DNA from: Betaproteobacteria bacterium
Lineage (GTDB): Bacteria > Pseudomonadota > Gammaproteobacteria > Burkholderiales > Rhodocyclaceae
Assembly: GCA_016709965.1 (NCBI GenBank)
Contig: JADJLT010000001.1
Location: 124,001-188,000 of the forward strand
Direction: 5' to 3'
Length of the DNA stretch: 64,000 nucleotides
Part shown: in pieces, positions 50,682 to 60,195 of the stretch
How the letters are laid out: every line of letters starts with the position of its first letter
Numbering within the stretch: the first letter of the stretch is position 1
The notes under the pieces: generated by a model
The model's database searches: none
Told to the model about the DNA's origin: nothing
Seen by the model: the letters and a program-made list of their open reading frames with translations, nothing else
Translations under genes and position numbers: made by a program

Positions 50682-51712
50682 AGTGCAGTCTCCTCTGGTT
50701 GATAAATGGGCGCCGAGGCGAAGTGCGTAGTCGCGTCTCCAAACACAAGCGAATACAACTTTTCATATTTCGCCAAGACGGCTTCTGGGCTGTCGCCGGA
50801 ACGCCAAGAATCCTTGTCGAGCACCTCGGTATTGGCAGCGGCGACATCTCGCACACGCATGCAATCGGGGCTGACCTCCCCGTATAGTACCGAACCAGTG
50901 CAGTCGATAAAAAAGCAAATATCGACTAGGCGCAGTCCGGCGCGCGCAAACCGCTGCTCAATCCACAGGAAGGCATTGCGTGCTAATTTCTTGGCGTGGT
51001 GCAGATCGTCGATCCATAAGGCGGCGTAATCGTCAGGCAAGGGTTCGTCTGCCAGGCGCTTGCCGCTTTCATCCTGCAGGGGATGGCGCCAATCAAAACA
51101 TACAACCGGTTCCGGAAACCGCGACCAGCGCTGCAGCGGCTTGCCCTGATGCCGGGTCGGATGCTGTTCGGTATACAGATAGCGATGTAGCGGCGAACCG
51201 ATATGAAAGCGTTTAACGCGCACTTCCAGATTACAGGTATCCACTACCTTTTCCGCCAACAGCATCCCGATGGGTGTGCTGACCAGCCCCAAATAGGCTG
51301 AGCACAGCTGGAACGCACCCGGCTCCGCCGCCATCGCCCGGAACAATTCGGCAGTGAAACGGGTGCGCACGGCATCGGTTCCTGGGGCCACACCATAGCG
51401 ATTATAAGTATACGAATAGACTGTCGGCAGCAATTGGGCCAAAGCTATGCGGGGAGTAAGCAGGCGGATCTCCTTGCTGTCGCCGCGCACCAAGAGGGGG
51501 AGCGATTCAAAATCCACATCAAGTTGCGCCAGGACTTGCTCGATCAGGCTATGCGTCGTCCGCATCGTGTCGACGCGTATCGTTTCGCCGCGTGGTCCGG
51601 ACAGGATCAGTTGATGCCGTCGGTCAGAGGACATCAAATGTACTGGCAGTTGCAGGTCGCTGCATACGTCCAGCAAATACTCGGCCTCGGGCGGCAAAGC
51701 GAACGTGCTCAT
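50678..51712 (-). CDS. SAICAR-synthetase (PurC)-like protein, non-core paralogue
   Basis: A 344-residue protein. An extra N-terminal part of about 75 residues is followed by a SAICAR-synthetase-like core: LLVRGDSKEIRLLTPRIALA (ATP-lid-like GxSK region), RTRFTAELFRAMA, VRVKRFHIGSPLHRYLY (equivalent to VVRxxxAGS), LRLVDICFFIDCTGSVLYGE directly followed by VSPDCMRVRD (equivalent to DEISPDxxRLWD), and LDKDSWRSG (LDKDxxR). Position 1 of DEISPD is Gly here, so substrate or chemistry may differ. PurC homologues outside purine synthesis occur in nucleoside-antibiotic pathways. It is second in an operon with a nucleotidyltransferase-like protein. Confidence 0.65.
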   Translation of the reverse strand: MSTFALPPEAEYLLDVCSDLQLPVHLMSSDRRHQLILSGPRGETIRVDTMRTTHSLIEQVLAQLDVDFESLPLLVRGDSKEIRLLTPRIALAQLLPTVYSYTYNRYGVAPGTDAVRTRFTAELFRAMAAEPGAFQLCSAYLGLVSTPIGMLLAEKVVDTCNLEVRVKRFHIGSPLHRYLYTEQHPTRHQGKPLQRWSRFPEPVVCFDWRHPLQDESGKRLADEPLPDDYAALWIDDLHHAKKLARNAFLWIEQRFARAGLRLVDICFFIDCTGSVLYGEVSPDCMRVRDVAAANTEVLDKDSWRSGDSPEAVLAKYEKLYSLVFGDATTHFASAPIYQPEETAL

Positions 51713-53088
51713 GATGACGAACTCATTGTTTCAGTGGAAAGGGCATCCGAATCGCGAATGACATGGAATTCGCGGTTCAAGGCATGTAGGGCCAGGCCAG
51801 TGGCTAGGGACGAGTGTGCTAGCGCATCGACTACCTGCCCGCGCGCGGCTTGTGCCTGCGCGCCGGGAGTATCAAAACAGACCGTCATTTTCAACCAGTC
51901 GTGAACTTGTTCTTTGGGCAGGCGCCGGCCCACCGCCCCAAACGTTCCTTTGGCCACGTTCGCAGGAATCTTGACGAAATATTCGTTGAGGTTGAGCCGG
52001 TCCGCGTCGCCGGGCGTCGACAAGCCTATCTCGCGGCTGAGCATGCCGAATTGCTGGCGTTGGCGCACGACGCCGAAGCTAAAATTGCGCGCTAGTAAAG
52101 TCGCCACCGGTTTGCGCACCACTACTGTCTCGCCGTACACGCACACGCCATAGTCAGACAGATTGTCACCTGAAAGCCGTTGCATGACCAATAACTCGTC
52201 GGGTGAATACACGCCGAGATTCAACTCTTTGCCTTGCCATACCGGAGAGGTATTAGAGAGCTTGCGCAACGCGGACACGGGGTCGTCCGTCACCACCAAC
52301 GCATCGATATCAGCAAAATGTGCGCTTGATACGCTGGATCCATACACCACAATCGCGCGCAGGGACTGATCTAGCGCTTCGCGCACGGTGGAGACAAAGC
52401 CAAAGCGGCCGTCCGGTGGCAGATGCTCGGTGCAGCGCAGTGTTTCAAGGGTGCCCAACGAAGGAACGATCAGTTCCAATGCCTGTATGAACAGCTCGCG
52501 CAGTTGTAACAGCATCGGAACGCCGGTGTCGCCTTGGGTGGCGAGCGCTTGGATGCGCGCGTGCAGTTCGAGTGGTTGCAGTTCGGGCGCCACGCCCGCC
52601 GCTGCCAAGGTTCCGGCATCCCATAAACGATCGAATTTGCTGCCGATGGTGCCGGCCGAGTAGCGTCCCTGGATGATCGCAGCTGACAAGGTAACGCCGG
52701 AGAGAAACAGCACCGACTCCAGCCATAAACGCGACAGCGACTGGAAATCTCCCGGCACCGCTTCGTCGGCCCAAACCAGCGGCGGCACGGCAACCGGAAA
52801 ATCCTCACGCACTGAAGCATAAAACCGCGGATGCAATAGCGAAGACAAACGCACTAGCGCTGGCGTGATCACGCGCGGATTGGGCAGGCCCTGCGCATGC
52901 GCCCAGCGCAACAATTGAACCAACTCCGATGCATTAACCTCTCGCGGGGTGAGTAAATACGATAAGGCATAAGGAGCCCCGCGCCAAGTGGCTAGGCGTT
53001 CCACTTTGCGCAGCCTGACGGGCATGTCAAATGGTGGAGCAACGCACGCGGTAGCATCGATACTTAACAGAGGTTCGGAGCCGATCAT
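51709..53088 (-). CDS. nucleotidyltransferase-like protein, first gene of the PurC-like operon
   Basis: A 459-residue protein. A large N-terminal helical domain (1-250) contains APYALSYLLTPREVNASELVQLL. The NTase motif is AIVVYGSSVSSAHFADIDALVV (GSS-x(8)-DID) near 265-285. A C-terminal helical region follows (RQRQQFGMLSREIGL, NEYFVKIPANVAKGTFGAVGRR). The third catalytic Asp cannot be placed with confidence. Overlap of 4 bases with the PurC-like gene gives tight coupling. It could nucleotidylate a small molecule, RNA or protein. No known family was recognised beyond the pol-beta superfamily pattern. Confidence 0.55.
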   Translation of the reverse strand: MIGSEPLLSIDATACVAPPFDMPVRLRKVERLATWRGAPYALSYLLTPREVNASELVQLLRWAHAQGLPNPRVITPALVRLSSLLHPRFYASVREDFPVAVPPLVWADEAVPGDFQSLSRLWLESVLFLSGVTLSAAIIQGRYSAGTIGSKFDRLWDAGTLAAAGVAPELQPLELHARIQALATQGDTGVPMLLQLRELFIQALELIVPSLGTLETLRCTEHLPPDGRFGFVSTVREALDQSLRAIVVYGSSVSSAHFADIDALVVTDDPVSALRKLSNTSPVWQGKELNLGVYSPDELLVMQRLSGDNLSDYGVCVYGETVVVRKPVATLLARNFSFGVVRQRQQFGMLSREIGLSTPGDADRLNLNEYFVKIPANVAKGTFGAVGRRLPKEQVHDWLKMTVCFDTPGAQAQAARGQVVDALAHSSLATGLALHALNREFHVIRDSDALSTETMSSSS

Positions 53089-53774
53089 ACCAAGGTGTAG
53101 TTTGTGTAAATGACCTGTTTCGGTGGTAGGCAGTTTCCCTTCGATGCAGTCATACTGATGTATTTAGCATTAAAGTGCAACTGATAATCTGCATGATTTA
53201 GCGCGGTAGCATTAATCGTGCGAACGACGGGAGCGACGGTACTGAGCGAAGTAACGCGGACGCTGTTAAGCAACAAACCGACGGGGCGTACGGCTCGTGC
53301 CGGATAACGCATGGCATTGGTGTCTGATCCTGTTGCTGAATGCCGTGCAAGTTTGTCGTAGTTGTGCGGCGCAGATCATCTTGACGCTCAGTGATTCGAG
53401 CCCTGCGCTGTAGTCGGCACTGGTCAAATTTGCGGACAGGAACGTTAGACCGTGGACCGACCTTGATTGGACACCGATGGCCAAGGGCTTAACTGCTTGG
53501 CAGTGTGAGTGTCGGCAATGCCCTGATTGCCGTCTTTCCCCGTCTGGCGTTCGTTGGCTGCAGAGGGGCGAGATGGGGAGTTCGACGGTGCAGGAAGCGG
53601 CAGTTCAACCGCCCGGTACTGCCACTGGCTGCAACCGGCTGGGATGCAACGGTTTGGTGAACGTTCGGCGGGGTTGCGGTTTCCTGGGACGCAAGTTCCT
53701 CGCAGGCATTGGCTGGGCTTGGAGTAGGTTGAAACCGGTCCCTGGGAACTCCAGCCCATTCGTATTCTCATTGG
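53089..53774. other. Intergenic region upstream of the PurC-like operon
   Basis: 686 bases hold the presumed promoter of the minus-strand operon near 53090-53250 and degraded sequence beyond. Short frames (53477-53863 plus, 53445-53927 minus) are low-complexity and look non-coding. The boundary with the IS30 remnant lies near 53775. Confidence 0.4.
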
Positions 53775-54693
53775 TTCGTGCCAAGCCCGTGGGTCGCGAA
53801 ATAGACCTGTATCCGAGCCAACGTAAAGCTTGTGTCCGCCATCTCGGCCTCGATCCCAGTTAGCGATTTGTAGAGTTCCTGTGGCAGCTTGCGTCATCTG
53901 AAAGCGCATTGGCGAACGTCTCTGCATCTTTGCTGGCGACCTTTACCAGCATCAGTGCGTGTTTGACGTTCGACGGCGTTGCAACTGACTGCTGCGATTT
54001 CCACAGTAGATCACCTTCCCAGGCCCCGGTACGGCGCTCCCGCTGCGGCGGGCGCTCGCTGATCGATACCGCGTCTGGGATTCTGCGGCGATCGTCTGAC
54101 TTCTGGGGTGATGGCGCGAACGTCGCATGGCTCGCGTGCGCCGCAAATTGCAGCAACTCTTTCTTCAAGACGCCACGGGCTTGAGAAAGGCTGCGATAAA
54201 TCGTCTCGTGTGACCCTGATATTTCTCGTCGTCCGAGTAAGCACACTTCAGCCAACCCGCAATCTGCTCCGGTGACCACAGGCATTGAAGCTTCGTGGCC
54301 CGATGCGTGCCAAAGCGGGGTTCTCCGCCAGTCAGGTTTTGGGGCGACGTGCCGATCCCGCTGCCTGGTCGGCCTTGGCGCCGAAGCTTCTTGGCCCGCC
54401 GTTGCGATGGATCTCACGGCTAATCGGGATGGCGCTCTTTCAAGACGCGTGGCTATCGAACGATCGGTGACCGGATGCCACGCCCGCGATATTTCTTCGC
54501 GTTCGGCCAAGGTCAGCACCAAGTTCGATCGGCATCGTGGCACCGGCGTTATCCGCCGGTCTCTGCCAGGATGCGTTGTATCGAGAGTGGTTTCGATCAA
54601 ACACTGGGCGATCTGCTGAGTGACTCCCCTTGCAACGCTCCACATCAAGGCTTTCTGGCTATCCGTGTAATAAATTCTCGGTCTCTGCTTCAT
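53775..54693 (-). pseudogene. IS30-family transposase remnant, multiple frameshifts
   Basis: The 5' end reads MKQRPRIYYTDSQKALMW. IS30 landmarks survive in pieces: LTLAEREEISRA, SIATRLERAPS, HETIYRSLSQARGVLKKEL, RTGAWEGDLL and SNVKHALMLVKVASKDAETFANAL. After 53860 another frame gives KLPQELYKSL and TLARIQVYFATH. At least three frame changes are needed, so it is inactive. Confidence 0.8.
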
Positions 54694-54893
54694 CTGCTAC
54701 ACTCCTTCTGCTTACGCAGCTTTTAATGTGTTGCATCGACCGGTTGAATCCAAGGCCTGATTGCTGACGTAGCTTGGGGGACGTCACAACGGCAGCAAAG
54801 GCCGGAGGCTGTGTGAAAACACCCGGACTGTGTACTCCAAACGGGTGGTTGATGCGTTAAATCCTCTATGAGGATGGATGTCTGGAGGCTGGC

Positions 54894-56310
54894 ATGAAGC
54901 GCTTCATTGAGGGTGACAATCGGCAGCAGATTACGCTCCTGCCGGAATCACTCGACGAGTACATCGATGCGGAGAATCCGGTTCGTGTTGTTGATCTGTT
55001 TGTCGACCAACTCGATCTTGGCGGCCTGGGTTTCTCTGTCGAGCCTGCCGCTACGGGACGGCCTTCATATCACCCATTGACGTTGCTGAAGCTCTATGTC
55101 TACGGCTATCTCAATCGCATTCAATCAAGCCGCCGGCTAGAGCGGGAGGCGCAACGGAATGTCGAATTGATGTGGCTGCTCGGGCGGCTATCTCCGGATT
55201 TCAAGACCATTGCAGACTTCAGGCGGGACAACGGCGAAGGCATCCGCAACGCCTGTCGTCAGTTTGTCGTGCTGTGCCGCCAACTGAATCTCTTTGCCCA
55301 AGCTGTCGTGGCCATTGATGGTAGCAAGTTCAAAGCGGTCAATGCCCACGATCGCAACTTCACGCGGGGCAAACTCGAAAAGCGGATGCAGGAAATCGAC
55401 CGGTGCATCGAGCGCTATTTGACGGCAATGGATACCGCAGATCGCCAGCCAGCCGAGATTGCCGAAGCTAGAACTACTCGGCTCAAGGAGAAGATGGCAA
55501 CGCTGAAGGCCAGGATGGAGCAACTCAAGGAAATTCAGGCTCAATTGAATCAGTCGCCTACTGGGCAAATCTAGCTCACCGATCCGGATGCCCGCGCCAT
55601 GGCAACCAGTACCAGTCGGAGACTGGTGGGCTACAACGTTCAAACGGCCGTCGATACCCAACACCATCTCATCGTTGCCCACGAGGTCATCAATATCGGT
55701 AGCGACCGGCGCCAGCTGGCGAAGATGGTCAGGCAAGCCAAGGTTGCGATGGCCACGCCCGATCTCCCGTGGCTATTACCACGGCGAGGAAATTCACGCC
55801 TGCGAGGAAGTGGGTATCACCCCGTTTGTTTCGAAGCCCATTACTTCCTTAGCCAAAGCAAATGGCCGATTCGACAAGGAGGCTTTCGTCTTCGAGCCAG
55901 AGACCGGTGAGTATCAGTGTCCGGCTTGCAGCCGACTGATCTGGCGTTTCTCAACCGTTGAACGTGGCGCGCTGATCCATAAATACTGGAGCTCCGATTG
56001 CCCACGCTGCGCGATGAAGGAGAAATGTACGCCGAGCACCTATCGGCGCGTTGCTCGCGGGGAATTTGAATCCAGCCTAGAAGCGATGCAGAAACGCCTC
56101 GATAAGACACCCGAAGCCATGCGGACGCGACGACAGACTGTTGAGCATCCATTCGGCACGCTGAAGGATTGGATGGGGGCCACACATTTCCTGACGCGGA
56201 CCCTGGAACGGGTCAGTACCGAAATGAGCCTGCATGTCCTTGCCTACAATCTGAAACGAGTTATGAAGATCATCGGCATTGCAGACCTAAACGCAGCCAT
56301 GAAGGCCTAA
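54894..56310 (+). pseudogene. IS1182-family transposase, disrupted
   Basis: Starts MKRFIEGDNRQQITLLPESL. The N-terminal region (DEYIDAENPVRVVDLFVDQL, ATGRPSYHPLTLLKLYVYGY, AIDGSKFKAVNAHDRNFT) is intact to a stop at 55572. The downstream parts continue: VGYNVQTAVDTQHHLIVAHEV (55599 onward), then YYHGEEIHACEEVGITPFV and RRQTVEHPFGTLKDWMGATHF (catalytic Glu region) in another frame. A stop after QSPTGQI and a shift near 55770 break the gene. Confidence 0.88.
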
Positions 56311-56403
56311 CCGGGCCTTTTTTCCCTTCTTATTCGGAATGCCAACCGGCAAACCCGAAATTGGCGGGCAGAATTTCTGCACCCAACCTGTAGCAGCCAA
56401 AAT

Positions 56404-56685
56404 TTCCGAGCGTTCCTGCTGCATGTGCTGCCCGGTGGCTTTCATCGCATCCGCCACTTTGGCCTGCTGGCCAATGGTGGGCGCCGAGAGAATCTGGCGA
56501 AGGTGCGCGCGTTGTTGCAGGTAGTGCCAACACCCCAGCCGGAAACAGCGGATAGCTCGGACTCCGCAATACTGGCTCAGCCCACCTTCGTGTGTCCGGA
56601 CTGCGGGGCGGCCATGATCGTCATCGAAACCTTTGGGCGTGGGCAACAGATCCGCGCACCACCGTTGCCGCAGGGAGTTTCATGA
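56404..56685 (+). pseudogene. IS91-family transposase, C-terminal fragment
   Basis: Reads FRAFLLHVLPGGFHRIRHFG, LLANGGRRENLAKVRALL and the zinc motif CPDCGAAMIVIETFGRG, the end of a Y2-type IS91 transposase. It is a different lineage from the IS91 gene at 39820-41265. Sequence before 56400 is unrelated. Confidence 0.75.
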
Positions 56686-57185
56686 ACGACAACCACCCAA
56701 TCTTCTCGATGGCAGTTCATTGGCGAGCACCGATGCGGCCTTGCTTTGCCTTTCGGGGCGAGAGCTTCGGTTTTTACCGGGCGTCTCACCGGATAGAACG
56801 GCCTGTCGGCACGAAAGCCCGCATGCCGAGTGCCGAACCTTGCCTTGGGGCTACCAGAATATCGCTTCAAGCCAGGCTGCAGACGCTTAAATCCCCATAG
56901 CGGGATCGCCTCCGATAACCACCTCGGTTCACCCCGCGGTTTCCTCCCTGGGGGCTTCTCCAACGCCGGCCCATTGGCTCCGTCACATCCGGAACCGCCG
57001 GCGCGTAGGGGCCGGCATCGGACAACCCTTAACCTAACCGGACGTTCGTCAATTGCAGTGCGTTAGGCTGCAATGTATTGGTTACCTGCCGCCGGGTGGA
57101 AATCTGCGCTCAACGACAACTTCCCGAACTGACGAACTTACACAACCTTGAGCCGTTGCGGACGCGTCTAACCTGGCAGTGTGGC
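56686..57185. other. Probable terminal non-coding part of an IS91-type remnant; no gene seen
   Basis: 500 bases after the IS91 fragment with only overlapping short frames. The GC-rich block up to about 57065 may be the element's end region. CCTAAC and GTTAGG occur around 57030-57066 but do not make a proper attC site. Confidence 0.4.
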
Positions 57186-58292
57186 CTAGATCAAGAGTTC
57201 GCTTTCAACCTTGGCCCGCCATGCTGGATAACTGGTCGGGACGTCGGGCTGCAACTCTTGTGCGATACGCAGGACCAGCATGTTCAGTTCCTCAGACATC
57301 TGCGTTACCGCCACGACATCGGCTGCCGACTGCACGATCTTTCGGCTTCCATCCACGGCATCAAGCGTTCGCAACTGACTTTCGTTGTGCGCCAAGGTAA
57401 AGAACCAGTTCTGCAATGATGCGACGATTCTCCCCTCGTAGTAGGACTGATGAACCAGGTCGAAATCCTGCATCGCATAGACTAATGACATGATGTCGAA
57501 ACTGGACAGCGCGATGGTCGAATCGGCATCCTCCTTCATGTTCTTGAGCAGGCGAATTGCCTTCTTACAACCACCTCCCGTGCGGGCCTCTTTCGCATTG
57601 ATCAACGCTCGCACCTTGAAGGGGAAGTTAGTGACTAGCGCGTATTTCTTCTTGTCGTAGATCTGCACCCCCCTGTCGTCGTCATTACTAGAGCGCTGAT
57701 AGGCCTCGGTCCTATACAACACGGACGGAACCACATCAATCTCACGGAGCAGCGAGCCTTCGGACATCCTGATGCATTTCGCCCCAGAATCATCCACCCT
57801 GGCAGCAGGGAAGGCGGAACGAAGGACAGTACAGGATTCAGAACGCAAGGTGCTAATTTCGGAAACAGCATTGCTCGCGCTGGCCGTATAACTGGACGAG
57901 GCCACACCATAAATGTCATACACAAAGAAATTTAATGGCCAAACGAGCATGTCCACATCGCTCACTCGTCGCAGATGCACGTTCAACGGTAACGAGCCTT
58001 GCAATTCGACCGTTACGACTTTTCCATTTCTCAAGAGCCCTGAGTCGAGCTGTTTTGCGACCCGTTCAGCCTCCCTATAACTGATGGCGGTGTACTTCGC
58101 ATCCACTTCCTGCATGGATACCAGCGCATATTGGAAGCTCTTCGACTTGGTCTTGTTCTGGTAGCCCTGGGTTACTGAGTCCAGAAGTAAGCTGTCTTCG
58201 CTGAACGAGAAACTCTTGTTGAGTACAGCGACGCCCGTACCGTTGCGGCGCGCATTAACCCTGCTGAGACGGCTGGAAAAATCAGTTGCCAC
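57186..58292 (-). CDS. CBASS CD-NTase (cGAS/DncV-like nucleotidyltransferase)
   Basis: A 368-residue cyclic-oligonucleotide synthase candidate. Active-site pattern: LQGS at 97-100, SDVDML with Asp112 and Asp114, and a third Asp in LLREIDVVPS (Asp186), as expected for metal-binding triads of CD-NTases. The C-terminal helical domain (AIRLLKNMKEDADSTIALSS) fits the family. It overlaps the upstream 2TM-beta effector gene by 11 bases. No Cap2/Cap3 ubiquitin-like or HORMA/TRIP13 genes are adjacent, so this would be a two-gene (type I) CBASS. Product nucleotide cannot be read from sequence. Confidence 0.75.
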   Translation of the reverse strand: MATDFSSRLSRVNARRNGTGVAVLNKSFSFSEDSLLLDSVTQGYQNKTKSKSFQYALVSMQEVDAKYTAISYREAERVAKQLDSGLLRNGKVVTVELQGSLPLNVHLRRVSDVDMLVWPLNFFVYDIYGVASSSYTASASNAVSEISTLRSESCTVLRSAFPAARVDDSGAKCIRMSEGSLLREIDVVPSVLYRTEAYQRSSNDDDRGVQIYDKKKYALVTNFPFKVRALINAKEARTGGGCKKAIRLLKNMKEDADSTIALSSFDIMSLVYAMQDFDLVHQSYYEGRIVASLQNWFFTLAHNESQLRTLDAVDGSRKIVQSAADVVAVTQMSEELNMLVLRIAQELQPDVPTSYPAWRAKVESELLI

Positions 58293-58920
58293 GTGTCTTC
58301 CTTGTTAGTTTCATGCAGCCGCCGGTGTAGCGGCCTCCACCGTTGAAATAGGTTGCTTCGGCTGTGGATCCGTCTCGGGAAATATGCCATTCGGCATAAC
58401 CGAAATGCGCTTTGAGTTCGGGCTCCCCGGGCCGGGGTTCGTTGCGGTAGCTATACATTAAGATATAGCCCACGTCTTCCTCGACCAGGATAGAGGCAGC
58501 GACGCTGCGCGAGCGGGAGTGCTTTGTCTCGGAGTAGATTCTAATTTTCTCCCACCCCTGAGAAATGGTTACCTCTGCGGTCCAGTTATATTTGACCCCG
58601 CCAGTGGCGGAATCGATAGTCTCGCCGATGCAATCCCACTTGCCGCGCAGATCAGGGATATCGAGGACGAAATGCACCAGCCAGGTTCGCCACGCCCATT
58701 TGTCGAACGCGAGGTGTCCAAGCGTGTAGAAAATCGTAGCAGTGAGAGGCAGAGTCCAATAGGCGCGCGCGTGGAGGAAGCCCCAATGCTCTGCGTAGGT
58801 GATCGCACTGGCGATTAGGAGGGCGAGACCTGAGCTCGCCAGTCCGGCGCCGACGCCGAGGAAGCGCCCCACCGTTGCACGGCTATGACCTATGACTGCA
58901 TATTCGTGATTAGAAGCCAA
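58282..58920 (-). CDS. Cap15-like CBASS effector (2TM + beta-barrel)
   Basis: A 212-residue protein. Two N-terminal TM helices (FLGVGAGLASSGLALLIASA near 20-42 and TLPLTATIFYTLGHLAF near 57-75) are followed by a soluble beta-rich domain beginning IPDLRGKWDCIGETI. It contains repeated strands (YNWTAEVTISQGWEKIRIYS, GYILMYSYRN, AEATYFNGGGRYTGGCMKL). This is the S-2TMbeta/Cap15 layout, in which cyclic-nucleotide binding to the barrel triggers membrane disruption. It is the first gene of the CBASS operon, overlapping the CD-NTase. The start at 58920 is supported by divergent spacing from the mCpol gene. Confidence 0.75.
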   Translation of the reverse strand: MASNHEYAVIGHSRATVGRFLGVGAGLASSGLALLIASAITYAEHWGFLHARAYWTLPLTATIFYTLGHLAFDKWAWRTWLVHFVLDIPDLRGKWDCIGETIDSATGGVKYNWTAEVTISQGWEKIRIYSETKHSRSRSVAASILVEEDVGYILMYSYRNEPRPGEPELKAHFGYAEWHISRDGSTAEATYFNGGGRYTGGCMKLTRKTRGN

Positions 58921-59216
58921 AGTTTCCCCTGTCGAGAAGGTTTCGTCTTTTGAGCCAGCACTCGTTTAAACTTCATGAGCGTCCATTTCTGTTCGAAAGC
59001 ACTCATTTGACATGATGCCAGAAAGCAGTTACTTGGTATGCATCCCTGCGGCCGTAAGTCGCCGGCTAGTCTTCCCCATAACTCTGGACACTCGAATGAC
59101 GGCAAATACTGAGCGGCGACATCCTCACGGGAATACGCCTTTCTCTGATTCACTCACCTTCCTAATACGCCTGCCTGTTGCAACGCAATCACTAACAGCG
59201 AGATGGTTTGTTTGAG
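58921..59216. promoter_or_regulatory. shared divergent promoter region of CBASS and Panoptes-type operons
   Basis: 296 bases between the minus-strand CBASS operon and the plus-strand mCpol operon. No gene is supported. Both transcription units must start here, allowing joint control. No clear operator was identified. Confidence 0.45.
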
Positions 59217-59585
59217 ATGATATATCTTACTATTGATGGCGACGATGTAGGCCAGCGGATTACCAGATTTTATCTAAATAATGATGAAAAATCGCTGGCA
59301 AATCTTAATGATTTAATGGGGAAGACAACGCAGTTAATTTCCACTTACCTTAAAAGTATTGGGTTTACCGTAATATTCTGCGGTGCGGATGGTGTAGCCG
59401 GATTTGCACAATATCTAAAAGTTCCAGAGTCGAATATCTTTAAGGAGATATCTGCACTAGGAGAGGGGTGCGCTACCTTCTCGGTAGGAGTGGGATGTAC
59501 CTTGCGGGAATCGTACATCGCATTGATGTCGGCCAAAAGCGCAGGTAAGGCACAACTTCACAACTACAAAGACCTAATTGGTTGA
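59217..59585 (+). CDS. minimal CRISPR polymerase (mCpol), Panoptes OptS-like
   Basis: A 122-residue single palm domain related to Cas10/GGDEF. It begins MIYLTIDGDDVGQRI (first metal Asp cluster DGDD). The hairpin is TVIFCGADGVAGFAQ, then FSVGVGCTLRESYIALMSAKSAG (the 'vGiG.t...A..aL..AK..GK' helix). In Panoptes, mCpol constitutively makes cyclic nucleotides that hold an effector inactive. The second motif reads GADG, not GGDD. A TTG three codons upstream is an alternative start. The stop is one base from the effector ATG. Confidence 0.75.
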   Translation: MIYLTIDGDDVGQRITRFYLNNDEKSLANLNDLMGKTTQLISTYLKSIGFTVIFCGADGVAGFAQYLKVPESNIFKEISALGEGCATFSVGVGCTLRESYIALMSAKSAGKAQLHNYKDLIG

Positions 59586-59586
59586 T

Positions 59587-60195
59587 ATGTTCAGAATTAT
59601 AAATATTTCTGTTTTAATCAAGATATTGGTCGGCATAACGGTTGCCTTCAGTATCGCGCTCTATGCAATGATCGACTGGTTTTGGGCTGGGACATCACTA
59701 ATCAAGCTTTTTACAATTGCTTCCGCCGTGAGTGCGGTTTTGATAACTGCAGTAAGCTCAAGTTTTATATCTCGTAAAATATGGTCCTTACTGAGTTTAT
59801 TTGACGGTTCCTTGTTTCCAGATATAAATGGTGCGTGGGAGGGTGAGATAACCTTCGGTGAAACCAAACTGGTAACGCGCGCAATCATTAGGCAAACACT
59901 GAGCTATACACAAATTGATTTGCACACCCCGACATCAAAATCTATCACTCTAGAGTCGACCCCAGTCACAGAAGGTGGGCAGGCGAGATTATATTATGTC
60001 CATCGTGTCACTCCGAGAAACCCTGATTGGTATATCTACACAGGCTCAACTCTCTTTGATATACGACGCGTGGAAATCAAAGGAAACGTTAGACTAGAGT
60101 TATCGGGAAGTTATTATACGGACCGAAAGACCACCGGCAGAATTCGGTTGCAGCAGTTCAGCAAGGAAGTCACAACTGACGTTTCTTATTATTAA
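59587..60195 (+). CDS. 2TM-beta effector of the Panoptes-type pair (OptE-like)
   Basis: A 202-residue protein. Two TM helices (IKILVGITVAFSIALYAMI near 9-28 and FTIASAVSAVLITAVSS near 42-60) precede a beta-rich domain starting FPDINGAWEGEITF. Strand motifs follow, such as RAIIRQTLSYTQIDLHT and ARLYYVHRV, then VRLELSGSYYTDRKTTGRIRL. The plan parallels the Cap15-like effector at 58282 ('L/IxGxWxG' start of the barrel). In Panoptes, loss of the mCpol signal, for example by phage nucleotide sponges, releases the effector. It is separated from mCpol by one base. Confidence 0.7.
   Translation: MFRIINISVLIKILVGITVAFSIALYAMIDWFWAGTSLIKLFTIASAVSAVLITAVSSSFISRKIWSLLSLFDGSLFPDINGAWEGEITFGETKLVTRAIIRQTLSYTQIDLHTPTSKSITLESTPVTEGGQARLYYVHRVTPRNPDWYIYTGSTLFDIRRVEIKGNVRLELSGSYYTDRKTTGRIRLQQFSKEVTTDVSYY

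Noticed and set aside
50678..51712. Calling the PurC-like gene the housekeeping purC
   Set aside because: It has an extra N-terminal region, diverged active-site motif and sits in an overlapping operon with NTase, AbrB and kinase genes rather than with purine genes.
57028..57066. Integron attC-like pair CCTAAC...GTTAGG
   Set aside because: The arms are only about 25 bases apart, internal L-box pairing is missing and no integrase or cassette series is nearby.
59217..59585. mCpol gene as a type III CRISPR component
   Set aside because: Only a single palm domain is present, with no HD or zinc domains of Cas10, no Csm/Cmr genes and no array.
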